Source: Planobispora rosea (GTDB taxonomy: Bacteria; Actinomycetota; Actinomycetes; Streptosporangiales; Streptosporangiaceae). Taken from it: DNA of 64,000 nt. The position numbers and the translations under genes were made by a program. A model generated the notes under the pieces. The model did no database searches. It saw nothing but the letters and a program-made list of their open reading frames with translations, and was not told the origin of the DNA. The number at the start of each line of letters is the position of its first letter. The first letter of the stretch is position 1. This document shows positions 15,256 to 25,075 of this stretch, one piece after another. The stretch is taken from positions 124,001 to 188,000 of the forward strand of contig NZ_BMQP01000006.1 of the NCBI RefSeq assembly GCF_014648175.1. The letters are read 5' to 3'.

Positions 15256-17928
15256 ATGATCCGTTGGCGTGACCCCCGGGTACCGCTGACCGCCGCCGGG
15301 ATCGGCGCGGCGGGGTTTGTCGGGGCCCCCGCCGGTGGTGCCCCGGCCGTGGCCGGGACCGTGGTCGGTGTCGTGGCGGGCGCGATCGCGGCGGCGTCCC
15401 TGCTCGTCGCCGCCTCGCGGGCGGCCGACCGCCGCAAGGCGCTGGCCTGGCGCTGGCTGGCGGCGGGTTCGCTGACCTGGCTGGCCGGGACCGGTGCCCG
15501 GCCGTTCGCCGACGGCACCCCGTTCGCGGTGAACTTCGCCGACCTGGTGCTCCTGGCCGGTACGGCGATGCTCACCGTGGGCGCGATCCTGTGCGCCGCG
15601 CGGCCCGCGCGCGGGCAGGCGTTCCTGCGCGACCTCGCTGACGCCTACGTGTGCACGGCTTCCCTGTTCGTGATCGCCTGGGTGCTCGCGCTGGGTCCCC
15701 TCTACCGGGAGGCCGGTGACGCGGGCGATTTCGCGGTCGCCTTCGCCGCCCCGCTGCTCTGCCTGGTCCTCACGTGCGTGGCGGCCCCGTCCGTGGTGCC
15801 GATCCGGCGGTCGGCGTGGCCGGTGGGGCTGGCCGCGCTCGCCGTGCTGGCCGCCATCGCCGTGGGCGAGATGGTCACCGCGATGGCCAGGCTGGTCGGG
15901 GACGCCCCGCCGTCCGCCGGGGCCTGGCCGGCGCCGGCGGCGTTCCTGCTGCTGGCGGCGGTCCCCTGGAGCGGCCGTACGGCGCGCCCGGTCGACAGGG
16001 CGGGCGAGCCGGACGGCGGGCACGAGCCGTCCGTCCGGGAGCCCGCCTCCGCGCTGATCACGGCGGCGCCGCTGGCCCTGGTCGCCGTGGCCACCGTCGT
16101 CGTGCTGGTGCGGGCGGCCCGCGGTGGGGTGGAGGGGCCGGTCGGGGTGCTGGCCGCCGCGTCGGCCTCGGTCGTGGCCGTCCTGGTGGTGCGGCTGTTC
16201 ACGGTGCTGATGGAGGCCGGCCGCATGCGGCGCCTGATGGACCTCGCCGAGCGGCAGTTGCACGACCTGGCCGAGAGCACGGGCGACGTGGTCCTGCTGT
16301 GCGACTACGACGGCGTGGTGCGCCAGATCGGCGAGGGCGTCGAGACCACGTACGGCTACCGCCCCGACGAGCTGGTCGACGGTTCGATCTTCGACTACAT
16401 CCATCCGGAGGACGTGCCCGGGATCCGGCAGGCGCTGCGCGCGATGGGGCCGGAGGAGGAGCCCGCGGAGGGCACCGGCGCCTGCATGATCGCCTGCCGG
16501 ATCCGCGCGGCCGACGGCACCTGGCGGCCGACCGAGTCGGTGGCGACCCGGCACGTCCGGGGCGAGGACCTGCTGCTGGTGACGACCCGGGACGTCAGCG
16601 ACGAGGAGGCGCTGCGCAACCAGGTCACCCACCTGACCTTCCACGACGGCGTGACCGGCCTGCCCAACCGGGCCTACTTCGAGGAGCGCACCCGTGAGGT
16701 GCTGGCCCGGCCCGGGGAGAGCCGGGTCGCGGTGATCTTCCTGGACCTCGACGGGTTCACCTCGGTCAACGACTCGGTCGGGCACGCGAGCGGTGACTAC
16801 CTGCTCGGCCAGGCGGCCCGGAGGCTGCGTGCGGCCGTACGGGCCGACGACACCCTGGCGCGCTGGGGCGGCGACGAGTTCGCGGTGCTGCTGGAGGCCG
16901 GAGCGGACGCCCAGACGGCGGTGGACCTGGCCGAGCTGCTGATCCACACGGTCTCCTCCGAGCCGTTCCGGGTGGCCGACCGGGACATCGCGCTGACCGC
17001 GAGCGTCGGGGTGGCCTTCGCCGACGACGAGGTGTCCTCGGCCGACCTGATCCGCAACGCCGACGTGGCGATGGCGCGGGCCAAGGAGCTGGGCGGGCGC
17101 CGGGTCGAGGTGTTCGCCGCGCACATGCACGCCGACGTGGTCCGGCGTCTGGAGCTGGCCGCGGATCTGCAGCGGGCGCTGCTGGAGAACCAGTTCGCGA
17201 TCGAGTACCAGCCGGTGGTGGACCTGGCCACCTCGCGGGTCACCGCGGTGGAGGCGCTGGTGCGCTGGTGGAAGGACGGCGCGTCCGTGCCGCCCGAGCA
17301 GTTCCTCGGCCCGGCCGAGGACACCGGCCTGATCGTGCCGCTCAGCGAGTGGATCCTGCGCGAGGCGTGCCGGGAGGTGGCCGCATGGCGGGCCTCCTCG
17401 TGGGAGATCGGGCTCTCGCTCAACCTGTCGGCCCGGCAGATCACCGCGCCGCGCTTCGTGGAGACCGTCGAGTCGGCGCTGACCGAGAGCGGGCTGCCGC
17501 CCAGCGCGCTGACGCTCGAGGTGATCGAGGAGATGCTGGTCGAGGACGCCGAGGAGGTCGTCACCCGGCTCTCGGAGCTGCGCGGGCTCGGGATACGGCT
17601 GGCCATCGACGACTTCGGCACCGGTTACGCCTCGCTGGCGTTCCTGCGGCAGCTCCCGGTGGACATGATCAAGATTGACCCGTCGTTCGTGTCGGGGCTC
17701 GGCCGCGACGAGACGCTGTCCCTGCTGACCCGCACGATCGTCCGGCTCGGCCGCGATCTCGGGCTGATCGTGGTCGCCGAGGGCATCGAGCGGCCCGAGC
17801 AGCTGGAGGCGCTGCGCGAGATGGGCTGCACCCGCGGCCAGGGCTACCTGGTGGCGCGGCCGATGGGCCCGCGCGGGGTCGACTCGTTGATGCCCGCCGG
17901 TCTGTCGACCCTGCAGGAAACCGTCTGA
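15256..17928 (+). CDS. Membrane PAS-GGDEF-EAL protein (cyclic-di-GMP turnover)
   Basis: An 890-residue sensor that can make and degrade cyclic di-GMP. Residues 1-320 contain about eight to ten hydrophobic helices. A PAS domain (about 335-455) follows, with DGVVRQIGEGVETTYGYRPDELV. The GGDEF domain (about 465-620) has an intact GGDEF at 538-542 and an RADD inhibitory site exactly five residues before it. The EAL domain (about 635-885) keeps E666-A-L, NLSARQ, IDDFGTGYASL, IKIDPSFV, VVAEGIE and GQGYL, so both activities look possible. I prefer the ATG of MIRWRDPRVP; a GTG 66 nt upstream is an alternative. The 275-bp gap before it shows no other gene. Confidence 0.93.
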   Translation: MIRWRDPRVPLTAAGIGAAGFVGAPAGGAPAVAGTVVGVVAGAIAAASLLVAASRAADRRKALAWRWLAAGSLTWLAGTGARPFADGTPFAVNFADLVLLAGTAMLTVGAILCAARPARGQAFLRDLADAYVCTASLFVIAWVLALGPLYREAGDAGDFAVAFAAPLLCLVLTCVAAPSVVPIRRSAWPVGLAALAVLAAIAVGEMVTAMARLVGDAPPSAGAWPAPAAFLLLAAVPWSGRTARPVDRAGEPDGGHEPSVREPASALITAAPLALVAVATVVVLVRAARGGVEGPVGVLAAASASVVAVLVVRLFTVLMEAGRMRRLMDLAERQLHDLAESTGDVVLLCDYDGVVRQIGEGVETTYGYRPDELVDGSIFDYIHPEDVPGIRQALRAMGPEEEPAEGTGACMIACRIRAADGTWRPTESVATRHVRGEDLLLVTTRDVSDEEALRNQVTHLTFHDGVTGLPNRAYFEERTREVLARPGESRVAVIFLDLDGFTSVNDSVGHASGDYLLGQAARRLRAAVRADDTLARWGGDEFAVLLEAGADAQTAVDLAELLIHTVSSEPFRVADRDIALTASVGVAFADDEVSSADLIRNADVAMARAKELGGRRVEVFAAHMHADVVRRLELAADLQRALLENQFAIEYQPVVDLATSRVTAVEALVRWWKDGASVPPEQFLGPAEDTGLIVPLSEWILREACREVAAWRASSWEIGLSLNLSARQITAPRFVETVESALTESGLPPSALTLEVIEEMLVEDAEEVVTRLSELRGLGIRLAIDDFGTGYASLAFLRQLPVDMIKIDPSFVSGLGRDETLSLLTRTIVRLGRDLGLIVVAEGIERPEQLEALREMGCTRGQGYLVARPMGPRGVDSLMPAGLSTLQETV

Positions 17929-17983
17929 CCGGCGCTTTCCCTCCGCCGGTCATCTCGGAAAGTGAGACATGCGTCCCATGGAT

Positions 17984-18013
17984 TTGACGGCGACGCGTTC
18001 CGTCGGCCATGGT
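17984..18013 (+). promoter_or_regulatory. Candidate ilvBNC promoter
   Basis: TTGACG and CATGGT are separated by 18 bp. The -10-like box ends 6 nt before the leader-peptide ATG, so the transcript may begin at or next to that ATG (leaderless). The -10 match is weak. Confidence 0.4.
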
Positions 18014-18019
18014 GGACCC

Positions 18020-18070
18020 ATGCATCACCGTGGGATCGAGGTAGTACTTCGCCGGCGCGCAGGCCGATAG
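18020..18070 (+). CDS. ilvB leader peptide (attenuator control ORF)
   Basis: A 16-codon [19 protein letters not shown], lies 101 bp before ilvB. It contains Ile-Glu-Val-Val-Leu in a row, and the Val-Val-Leu codons GTA-GTA-CTT are rare in this GC-rich genome, so a ribosome short of charged branched-chain tRNAs should pause there. The last six sense codons form the 5' arm of a perfect 10-bp hairpin. Leader-peptide control of ilvB is established in other bacteria, including actinobacteria. The peptide itself probably has no function. Confidence 0.82.
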   Translation: MHHRGIEVVLRRRAGR

Positions 18071-18132
18071 CGAAGCACTCCGACCTGCGCGCCGCCCCAG
18101 CCCCGCCGCATCGGTGGGATGGGGCCTTTTTT
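18054..18132 (+). promoter_or_regulatory. ilvBNC transcription attenuator
   Basis: A perfect 10-bp hairpin (GGCGCGCAGG at 18054-18063 with CCTGCGCGCC at 18084-18093) directly abuts a second, imperfect hairpin (18094-18125) ending in six T at 18127-18132. That is an intrinsic terminator inside the leader. An alternative pairing CACCG (18026-18030, in the leader ORF) with CGGTG (18112-18116, terminator 3' arm) could act as antiterminator; this is inference. Confidence 0.8.
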
Positions 18133-18171
18133 ATGCCAGCATCTCCGCTCAGCCACGCAAGGAACGAGCCG

Positions 18172-19911
18172 ATGACCGAACAGATGACAGGAGCCCAGGC
18201 CCTGGTGAGGGCGCTGGAGCACGTCGGGGTCGACACCGTGTTCGGGATTCCGGGCGGCGCCATCCTCCCCGCCTACGATCCCCTCTACGACTCGGTCAAG
18301 GTCCGGCACGTGCTTGTACGGCACGAGCAGGGCGCCGGCCACGCGGCCCAGGGCTACGCGCAGGCCACCGGCAAGGTCGGGGTCTGCATGGCCACCAGCG
18401 GTCCGGGCGCGACCAACCTGGTCACCCCGATCGCCGACGCCTACATGGACTCGGTCCCCCTCGTCGCGATCACCGGGCAGGTCGCCAGCGGCGCGATCGG
18501 CACCGACGCGTTCCAGGAAGCCGACATCTCCGGCATCACCATGCCGATCACCAAGCACAACTTCCTGATCACCCACGCCGACGACATCCCGCGGACGATC
18601 CTGGAGGCGTTCCACATCGCCTCGACCGGGCGGCCGGGACCGGTCCTGGTGGACATCTCCAAGGACGCGCTCCAGGCCACGACGACCTTCCCGAACTGGC
18701 CGCCGGCGATGCAGCTGCCCGGCTACCGCCCGGTGACCCGGCCGCACTCCAAGCAGATCCGGGAGGCGGCCAAGCTGATCGTGGAGTCGAAGCGGCCGGT
18801 GCTGTACGTCGGCGGCGGCGTGCACAAGGCGGGTGCCGCGCCGCAGCTGCTGGAGTTCGCCGAGCTGACCGGCATCCCGGTGGTCACCACGCTGATGGCC
18901 CGGGGCACCTTCCCCGACAGCCACCCCCAGCACATGGGCATGCCGGGCATGCACGGCTCGGTCTCGGCGGTGGGTGCGCTGCAGAAGTCCGACCTGATCA
19001 TCGGCCTGGGCGTGCGCTTCGACGACCGCGTCACCGGGGAGCTGTCCAGCTTCGCGCCGTTCGCCAAGGTGGTCCACGCCGACATCGACCCGGCGGAGAT
19101 CTCCAAGAACCGGCACGCGGACGTGCCGATCGTGGGCGACTGCAAGGAGGTCATCGCCGAGCTGGTCGCCGCGGTCCGCGCCGAGGAGCGCAAGGGCGAC
19201 TACGCCGAGTGGTGGAACCTGCTCAGCGGTTACAAGGCGACGTACCCGCTGGGCTACGACGAATTCGAGGACGGCTCCCTCGCCCCGCAGTACGTCATGG
19301 AGCGGCTGGGCGCGATCGTCGGTCCCGACGCGCTCTACACGGCGGGCGTCGGCCAGCACCAGATGTGGGCCGCCCAGTTCATCGGCTACGAGAAGCCCGG
19401 CACGTTCATCAACTCCGGCGGCGCCGGCACGATGGGCTTCGCGGTCCCGGCCGCGATGGGCGCGAAGATGGGCCGCCCCGACGCCGTGGTCTGGGCGATC
19501 GACGGTGACGGCTGCTTCCAGATGACCAACCAGGAACTGGCCACCTGCGCCCTGGAGGGTGTGCCGATCAAGGTCGCGGTCATCAACAACGGCAACCTCG
19601 GCATGGTCCGCCAGTGGCAGACGCTCTTCTACAACGAGCGCTACTCCAACACCGACCTGCAGACGGTCCGCCGGATTCCCGACTTCGTGAAGCTCGCCGA
19701 GGCGTACGGTTGTGTGGGCCTGCGCTGCGAGCGGCCGGAGGACGTGGACGCGACCATCAAGAAGGCGATGGAGATCAACGACGTCCCGGTCGTGATCGAC
19801 TTCGTCGTCCACCAGGACGCGATGGTCTGGCCGATGGTGGCGGCCGGGACCAGCAACGACGACATCAAGTACGCGCGCGACATGGCGCCGGTCTGGGACA
19901 GCGAGGAGTAG
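18172..19911 (+). CDS. ilvB: Acetolactate synthase, large (catalytic) subunit
   Basis: Condenses two pyruvates to acetolactate, or pyruvate with 2-oxobutyrate, using ThDP, Mg2+ and FAD; first common step of Val, Leu and Ile synthesis. The 579-residue protein starts [29 protein letters not shown], with AAGGAA about 8 nt upstream, and the catalytic Glu lies in [15 protein letters not shown]. The ThDP-binding motif is the GDGCF...NNGNLGM segment (about 443-480). Middle FAD-domain phrases such as [12 protein letters not shown] are present. An upstream ATG at the end of the terminator T-run lacks a ribosome site and is not used. It is followed after 6 nt by ilvN. Confidence 0.97.
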   Translation: MTEQMTGAQALVRALEHVGVDTVFGIPGGAILPAYDPLYDSVKVRHVLVRHEQGAGHAAQGYAQATGKVGVCMATSGPGATNLVTPIADAYMDSVPLVAITGQVASGAIGTDAFQEADISGITMPITKHNFLITHADDIPRTILEAFHIASTGRPGPVLVDISKDALQATTTFPNWPPAMQLPGYRPVTRPHSKQIREAAKLIVESKRPVLYVGGGVHKAGAAPQLLEFAELTGIPVVTTLMARGTFPDSHPQHMGMPGMHGSVSAVGALQKSDLIIGLGVRFDDRVTGELSSFAPFAKVVHADIDPAEISKNRHADVPIVGDCKEVIAELVAAVRAEERKGDYAEWWNLLSGYKATYPLGYDEFEDGSLAPQYVMERLGAIVGPDALYTAGVGQHQMWAAQFIGYEKPGTFINSGGAGTMGFAVPAAMGAKMGRPDAVVWAIDGDGCFQMTNQELATCALEGVPIKVAVINNGNLGMVRQWQTLFYNERYSNTDLQTVRRIPDFVKLAEAYGCVGLRCERPEDVDATIKKAMEINDVPVVIDFVVHQDAMVWPMVAAGTSNDDIKYARDMAPVWDSEE

Positions 19912-19917
19912 GGCCCA

Positions 19918-20442
19918 ATGAGCAGGCACACGCTCTCGGTTCTGGTGGAGAACAAGCCCGGCGTGCTCGCGCGCGTCGCGGCGCTGTTCAGCCGCCGCGG
20001 GTTCAACATCGACTCGCTGGCCGTCGGGCCCACCGAGCACGCCGACATCTCGCGGATGACCATCGTGGTCAACGTCGAGGACCTGCCGCTGGAGCAGGTC
20101 ACCAAGCAGCTCAACAAGCTGATCAACGTACTGAAGATCGTGGAGCTCGATCCGGCCCAGTCGGTTCTGCGCGAGCTCATGCTGATCAAGGTGCGGGCCG
20201 ACGCGGAGACCCGTTCGAACGTGCTGGAGCTGGTCAACCTGTTCCGCGCGCGCTGCGTCGACGTCGCCTCCGACGCGGTGACCATCGAGGTCACCGGCAC
20301 GCCGGACAAGCTGGAGGCGTTCGTCAAGCTCCTGGAGCCGTTCGGTATCAAGGAGCTCGTCCAGTCGGGCATGGTGGCCATCGGTCGCGGCGCCCGTTCC
20401 ATCACCGACCGCTCCCTCCGGGCCCTGGACCGGACCGCTTAA
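19918..20442 (+). CDS. ilvN: Acetolactate synthase, small (regulatory) subunit
   Basis: Binds IlvB and confers feedback inhibition by valine. The 174-residue protein has an N-terminal ACT domain (about 3-75) opening with RHTLSVLVENKPGVLARVAALFSRRGFNIDSL, whose Gly-Val and Asn-Ile-Asp region form the effector site. The second, C-terminal ALS-regulatory domain (about 80-160) holds ELMLIKVRADAETRSNVLELV and a final FGIKELVQSGMVAIGRG. Length and motifs are those of a full subunit. It sits 6 nt after ilvB and 42 nt before ilvC. Confidence 0.97.
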   Translation: MSRHTLSVLVENKPGVLARVAALFSRRGFNIDSLAVGPTEHADISRMTIVVNVEDLPLEQVTKQLNKLINVLKIVELDPAQSVLRELMLIKVRADAETRSNVLELVNLFRARCVDVASDAVTIEVTGTPDKLEAFVKLLEPFGIKELVQSGMVAIGRGARSITDRSLRALDRTA

Positions 20443-21474
<1,032 letters not shown>

Positions 21475-21512
21475 GCGTCCGCGCACGATACGGCTGAGCG
21501 TCCGCGCACGGT

Positions 21513-21553
21513 ACGGCGCCGCCCGGGGTTCCCGGGCGGCGCCGTGTCGTTTT
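21513..21553 (+). terminator. Terminator of ilvBNC
   Basis: A perfect 15-bp stem (ACGGCGCCGCCCGGG and complement) with a GTT loop is followed by GTCGTTTT. Confidence 0.88.
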
Positions 21554-21608
21554 CAGCGTCGTTCTCAGCGGTGCCGTTCTTCAATCGCGGATGTGGACCC
21601 GCGGGCCG

Positions 21609-23522
21609 TCACCGGCGGGCGAACACCTGGGTCCAGTGCGGGACGCCGGCGGCGTTCTTGGCGTAGGCCACGGCGATGTGGGTGAGCTTGCAGTTCAGGA
21701 TGTTCGCCCGGTGGCCGCGGCTCTTCATCCATGCGCTGTGGACGGACTCCGCGCTGCGCTGGCCCTTGGCGATGTTCTCGGCCCAGGCGCGCAGCGGGGA
21801 GAAACCTGCCTCACGGATACGGTCGCCGGGGGTGCGGCCGTCCCGCGAGGTGTGGCTGAAGTAGCCGTTCTCGGCCATGTCGGTGGAGTGGCCCATGGCC
21901 GCGGCGTACAGCTTGGCGTCGAAGGCGACCGGGGCGCAGCCGTAGTCCGCGCGGGCCCGGTTGACGAGGTCGACGACCCGCTGCTCGGCGGGACGCTGTC
22001 CCGGCGTGCTGGGCGTGGGGGCCGGAGTCGCCGTGCCGGTGGGCGTGGGGGCGGGGGTCGCCGTGCCGGTCGGGGCCGGGCTCGCCGTGGCGGTGGGCGT
22101 CGGGCTCGGCGTGGCGGTGGGCGTGGGGGTGGGGGTCGGCGTGGGCGTCGGGCCCGGCGCGGGCAGGGCCGCGAGGAGGTTCATCCGCGGCGTGGTGACG
22201 CTGCTTCCGCCGCTGCCGTAGGTGACGGCCTTGCCGGTGCTCCGGAACTTCGCCAGGATCTCCGCCACGGTCGCGTCCGGCGTGGCCTGCCGCATCACCG
22301 CGAAGGCGCCGGCCACGTGCGGGGCGGCCATGGAGGTGCCGCTGTAGCGGGCCCAGGTGTTGTTCGGGACGCTGGACAGGATCTGCACGCCCGGGGCGAA
22401 GACGTCGAGCAGCGTGCCCCGGTTGGAGAACGTCGCGATCGCGTCGTTGTTGTCGGTGGCGCCCACCGTCACGGCGCTGGAGATGCATCCGGGGGAGCTG
22501 ACGGCGGCGCCGTACCCGGAGTTGCCGGCCGCGATCACGGTGGCGACGCCGCGGCTCAGCAGCGCGTCGATCTCGGACTTGACGCCGTTGCCCGAGGGGT
22601 TGGCGTCGCAGGCGGCGGCGAACTGGCCGCCGCCGAGGCTCATGTTGGCCGCGGCGATCTTACGGGTCTTGCTCAGCTCCGCGACGTGCGCGAGCGCACG
22701 CTTCTGGTCGGAGGTGTACGACATGACGCACGGGGCCTTGCCGCCGCAGGCGTCGGCGCTGTCGAAGCGGGTGAACACCTGGATGGCGATGATGCCCGAG
22801 TCGGGGGCGACACCGTTGACGGCGGTGTCGGCGGTCTTCTTGCCGGAGGTGATGCCGGCCACGTGGGTGCCGTGCGTGCACAGGCTCCCGTTGCCGCCGC
22901 ACTTGGCCGTCTCGGCGTCGGCGGCGCCCGTGCCGATCTGGGAGTTCTCGCCGTTGGGGCACAGGGACGCCGATCCCTGGCGGCTGTCGGTGGTGGAGAA
23001 GCACGCCTCGGCGACGATGCGGCCGGCGAAGAACAGATGGTCGCGGTCGATGCCGGTGTCCAGGATCGCGATGTCCCAGCCGGCGCCGGTGCGGCCGGAC
23101 GCGTGGGCCTTGTCGGCGCCGATGACCTTGAGGCTGGTCCCCAGGGTGGGGCGGCTGAGCCGGTCCTCGTAGATCGACTCGATGCGCTTGTCGTCGTCGA
23201 GCTTGGTCAGCGTCGCCTTGTCGACCTCCATGACGAAGAAGTCGCGGGCGGGCGGCTGCTCCGGCACGTCGGTGGTCGTGGACAGCGCCTCGGCGTTCTT
23301 GGCGACGGGCGCGACCTTCTGCCCGCGGTCCACCTCGACGATGGCGCGGACGGTCTCACCCTGCTGGACCTCGGCCTTGAGCGCCGGGTCGACGACGGGG
23401 GCGCCGGTGGCGGGGGGCGCGGCCTGGGCGGAGGCGGTGGCGGGGACGGCCAGGGCCGTGGCGGTGGCGGTGGCGGTGGCGGCGAGCATGGCTGCGCTCG
23501 CAAGCAGAGACCGCAGTCTCAA
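21609..23522 (-). CDS. Secreted S8 subtilisin-like protease fused to a C-terminal CAP domain
   Basis: A 637-residue exocellular protein. Residues 1-35 are a signal peptide (Ala/Thr-rich, ending SAQA); an I9-type propeptide lies about 50-120. The S8 domain (about 125-450) has catalytic Asp155 in AILDTGID, His217 in HGTHVAG, oxyanion Asn334 in AAGNSG and Ser397 in SGTSMAAPH. A Pro-Thr repeat linker (455-510) connects to a CAP/SCP domain (511-637) with GHSTDMAENGYFSHTSRDG, WAENIAKG and SRGHRANILN. I prefer a TTG start because GGAGG sits 4 nt upstream; an ATG 36 nt further up has no ribosome site. Subtilases rarely carry a CAP domain. The upstream gene on the same strand also encodes a CAP protein with a similar ending (YWTQVF against HWTQVF). 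Confidence 0.9.
   Translation of the reverse strand: MRLRSLLASAAMLAATATATATALAVPATASAQAAPPATGAPVVDPALKAEVQQGETVRAIVEVDRGQKVAPVAKNAEALSTTTDVPEQPPARDFFVMEVDKATLTKLDDDKRIESIYEDRLSRPTLGTSLKVIGADKAHASGRTGAGWDIAILDTGIDRDHLFFAGRIVAEACFSTTDSRQGSASLCPNGENSQIGTGAADAETAKCGGNGSLCTHGTHVAGITSGKKTADTAVNGVAPDSGIIAIQVFTRFDSADACGGKAPCVMSYTSDQKRALAHVAELSKTRKIAAANMSLGGGQFAAACDANPSGNGVKSEIDALLSRGVATVIAAGNSGYGAAVSSPGCISSAVTVGATDNNDAIATFSNRGTLLDVFAPGVQILSSVPNNTWARYSGTSMAAPHVAGAFAVMRQATPDATVAEILAKFRSTGKAVTYGSGGSSVTTPRMNLLAALPAPGPTPTPTPTPTPTATPSPTPTATASPAPTGTATPAPTPTGTATPAPTPSTPGQRPAEQRVVDLVNRARADYGCAPVAFDAKLYAAAMGHSTDMAENGYFSHTSRDGRTPGDRIREAGFSPLRAWAENIAKGQRSAESVHSAWMKSRGHRANILNCKLTHIAVAYAKNAAGVPHWTQVFARR
21993..22160 (-). 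repeat. Pro-Thr linker repeat of the protease-CAP fusion
   Basis: Low-complexity GTGGGCGTG-type tandem DNA encodes (P-T)n and T-A-T-P-A-P units of a flexible extracellular linker, residues 455-510. Confidence 0.8.
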
Positions 23523-23728
23523 TGTTCCTCCGGGGGATGAAAGAGGCCCGGCGAGCATGCCTGTGCGGTGTCACTCGGCCGGTCGTACGGGGCGTGCCGT
23601 GCGGGACACGCGGGGAGAGCCGCCAGGAGGCGCCGGGCGGGGGCCCGGCACGGGAGCCGGTCGCGGCCCTGGGGATCCTCTGGCGGTCGTCCGCTTTCCG
23701 GAGATCAACGGGAAAGCGGGGACCATGT

Positions 23729-23758
23729 TACATAGGGGGCCTATGTCATGGAAGACAA
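23729..23758 (-). promoter_or_regulatory. Candidate promoter with overlapping palindrome for the protease-CAP gene
   Basis: On the minus strand TTGTCT and TATGTA are 18 bp apart. A palindrome ACATAGG-GGG-CCTATGT (23730-23746) covers the spacer and -10 box, which would suit a repressor. A start here gives a 5' leader of about 200 nt. The 537-bp gap around it (23523-24059) is otherwise without a convincing gene. Confidence 0.45.
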
Positions 23759-23890
23759 GATTTGTGGTTCATGGAGATGAACTTCGCGAAATATTCTCTT
23801 GGTGCCTCTGGCCAGGGGAAAATCTGCGTCAGGCGGAGAATCGGCCCTCTCCTCCGCGGGATCGTGTGCGGGCAGGCCGGGCACGTGAAA

Positions 23891-23927
23891 GACGCCCCCG
23901 CGACGATCCGTCCGTCGCGGGGACGTC
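23891..23927 (-). terminator. Terminator of the CAP-domain gene
   Basis: A 15-bp stem with one mismatch and a 7-nt loop; read on the minus strand it is followed by TTTCAC. It lies 133 bp after the CAP gene stop. Confidence 0.55.
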
Positions 23928-24059
23928 TTGCTTCCTCCCGCATCCGGGAGACCCTCCCCGCCCGCCGGGCTCCCCCGGACAGGGGCACGGCGGCGGGAGG
24001 TTCACCGGGGACGGCGCTCAGGCGGAGGCAGGGGGGTGCTCACGCCGTCCCCGGGGCTT

Positions 24060-24944
24060 CTAGCGGGCGACGAAGACCTGGGTCCAGTACGGTTCACCCT
24101 TGGTGTTCTTGACCATGCCCGCGCCGATGAGGTTGTACTTGCAGTTCATGATGTTGGCCCGGTGGCCGGGGCTCTTCATCCAGGCGGCGACCACGGCGTC
24201 CGGGGTCCGCTGGTTCCAGGCGACGTTCTCCGCGAACGCCGATCCGCCGGTGAAGCCCGCGTTCCGGATGCGCTGCACGAAGTCGGGACCGCCCGGGAAC
24301 TGGTGCGTCATCTGGTTGCGGGCGGCCTGGGTGGCCGAGTGGTCGTGCGCGGCCTTGTTGAGCTGCGGGTCGTGCTTGAGCGGACCGCAGCCGCCCTTCT
24401 GGCGCTCGATGTTCGTCAGGCGCACGACCTCGTTCTCCTCGGCCGTGCCGACCGTGCCGCCGGTGGGGTTCGGCGCGGGGGTCGTGGGAGTCGCCGTGGG
24501 CTTGACCGTCGGGGTCGCCGTGGGAGAGGCGGTGGGGGACGGCGTGGGGGTGGGCGCCGGGGTCGTGGGGGCGCAGCTCAGCCTGGCCGCGGGGGAGACG
24601 GCCGTGTGACCCCGGTAGTCCGTCACGACGGCGTAGTAGGTGCGGGGGGTGGTGCTGCACCGCGCGTTGAGGGTGAGCTGCACGTCGCCCCCGCGCCGGG
24701 CGCCGCTTTTGACGGTGCGGTCGGGGCCGCGCTTGGCCTGCTTGATCCGGATGCGGAGCACTGCTGTGTCGTCACATCCGGCCCGGGACCCGATGACCTG
24801 GATCTTCCCGGCGGTGACGGTGGGGGCGGACACCTGGACGCGGCAGGTGTCCTGAGGGGCCGCCGCGGCGTGGGCCGCGGCGACCGGGGTGCTCAGTGCC
24901 GCCAGACTCCCGACGCACACGAGTGCTCCGAGCGGTCTGCGCAT
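24060..24944 (-). CDS. Secreted CAP-domain protein
   Basis: A 294-residue exported protein. GGAGG lies 7 nt before the ATG. Residues 1-29 form a signal peptide. An N-terminal beta-rich region (about 30-130) has four Cys spaced as two likely disulfides (DTCRVQ, RAGCDDT, NARCSTT, RLSCAP). A Pro-Thr linker (about 133-168) follows, then a CAP/SCP domain (about 170-294) with NIERQKGGCGPLKHDPQLNKAAHDHS, AENVAWN and SPGHRANIMNCKYN. CAP proteins are secreted and mostly of unknown biochemical role; some bind sterols or lipids, others act at the cell wall. It is a paralogue of the CAP domain in the adjacent protease fusion. Confidence 0.87.
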   Translation of the reverse strand: MRRPLGALVCVGSLAALSTPVAAAHAAAAPQDTCRVQVSAPTVTAGKIQVIGSRAGCDDTAVLRIRIKQAKRGPDRTVKSGARRGGDVQLTLNARCSTTPRTYYAVVTDYRGHTAVSPAARLSCAPTTPAPTPTPSPTASPTATPTVKPTATPTTPAPNPTGGTVGTAEENEVVRLTNIERQKGGCGPLKHDPQLNKAAHDHSATQAARNQMTHQFPGGPDFVQRIRNAGFTGGSAFAENVAWNQRTPDAVVAAWMKSPGHRANIMNCKYNLIGAGMVKNTKGEPYWTQVFVAR

Positions 24945-25075
24945 ATCGGTTCCTCCAGAGGATTAGACGCTGGATGGAACCCGCATTCTGGTGGGGGTAG
25001 ATCCTCCTTGTCACGAAATTTAAGGAATTTATAAGGCAACCGAGTAAACCTGAGTGATCGTTGAGGCGTCTGGGG

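Noticed and set aside
23746-23988. 80-codon minus-strand ORF in the gap between the two CAP genes
   Set aside because: No ribosome site, unlike codon use, and it overlaps both a terminator hairpin and the likely promoter palindrome.
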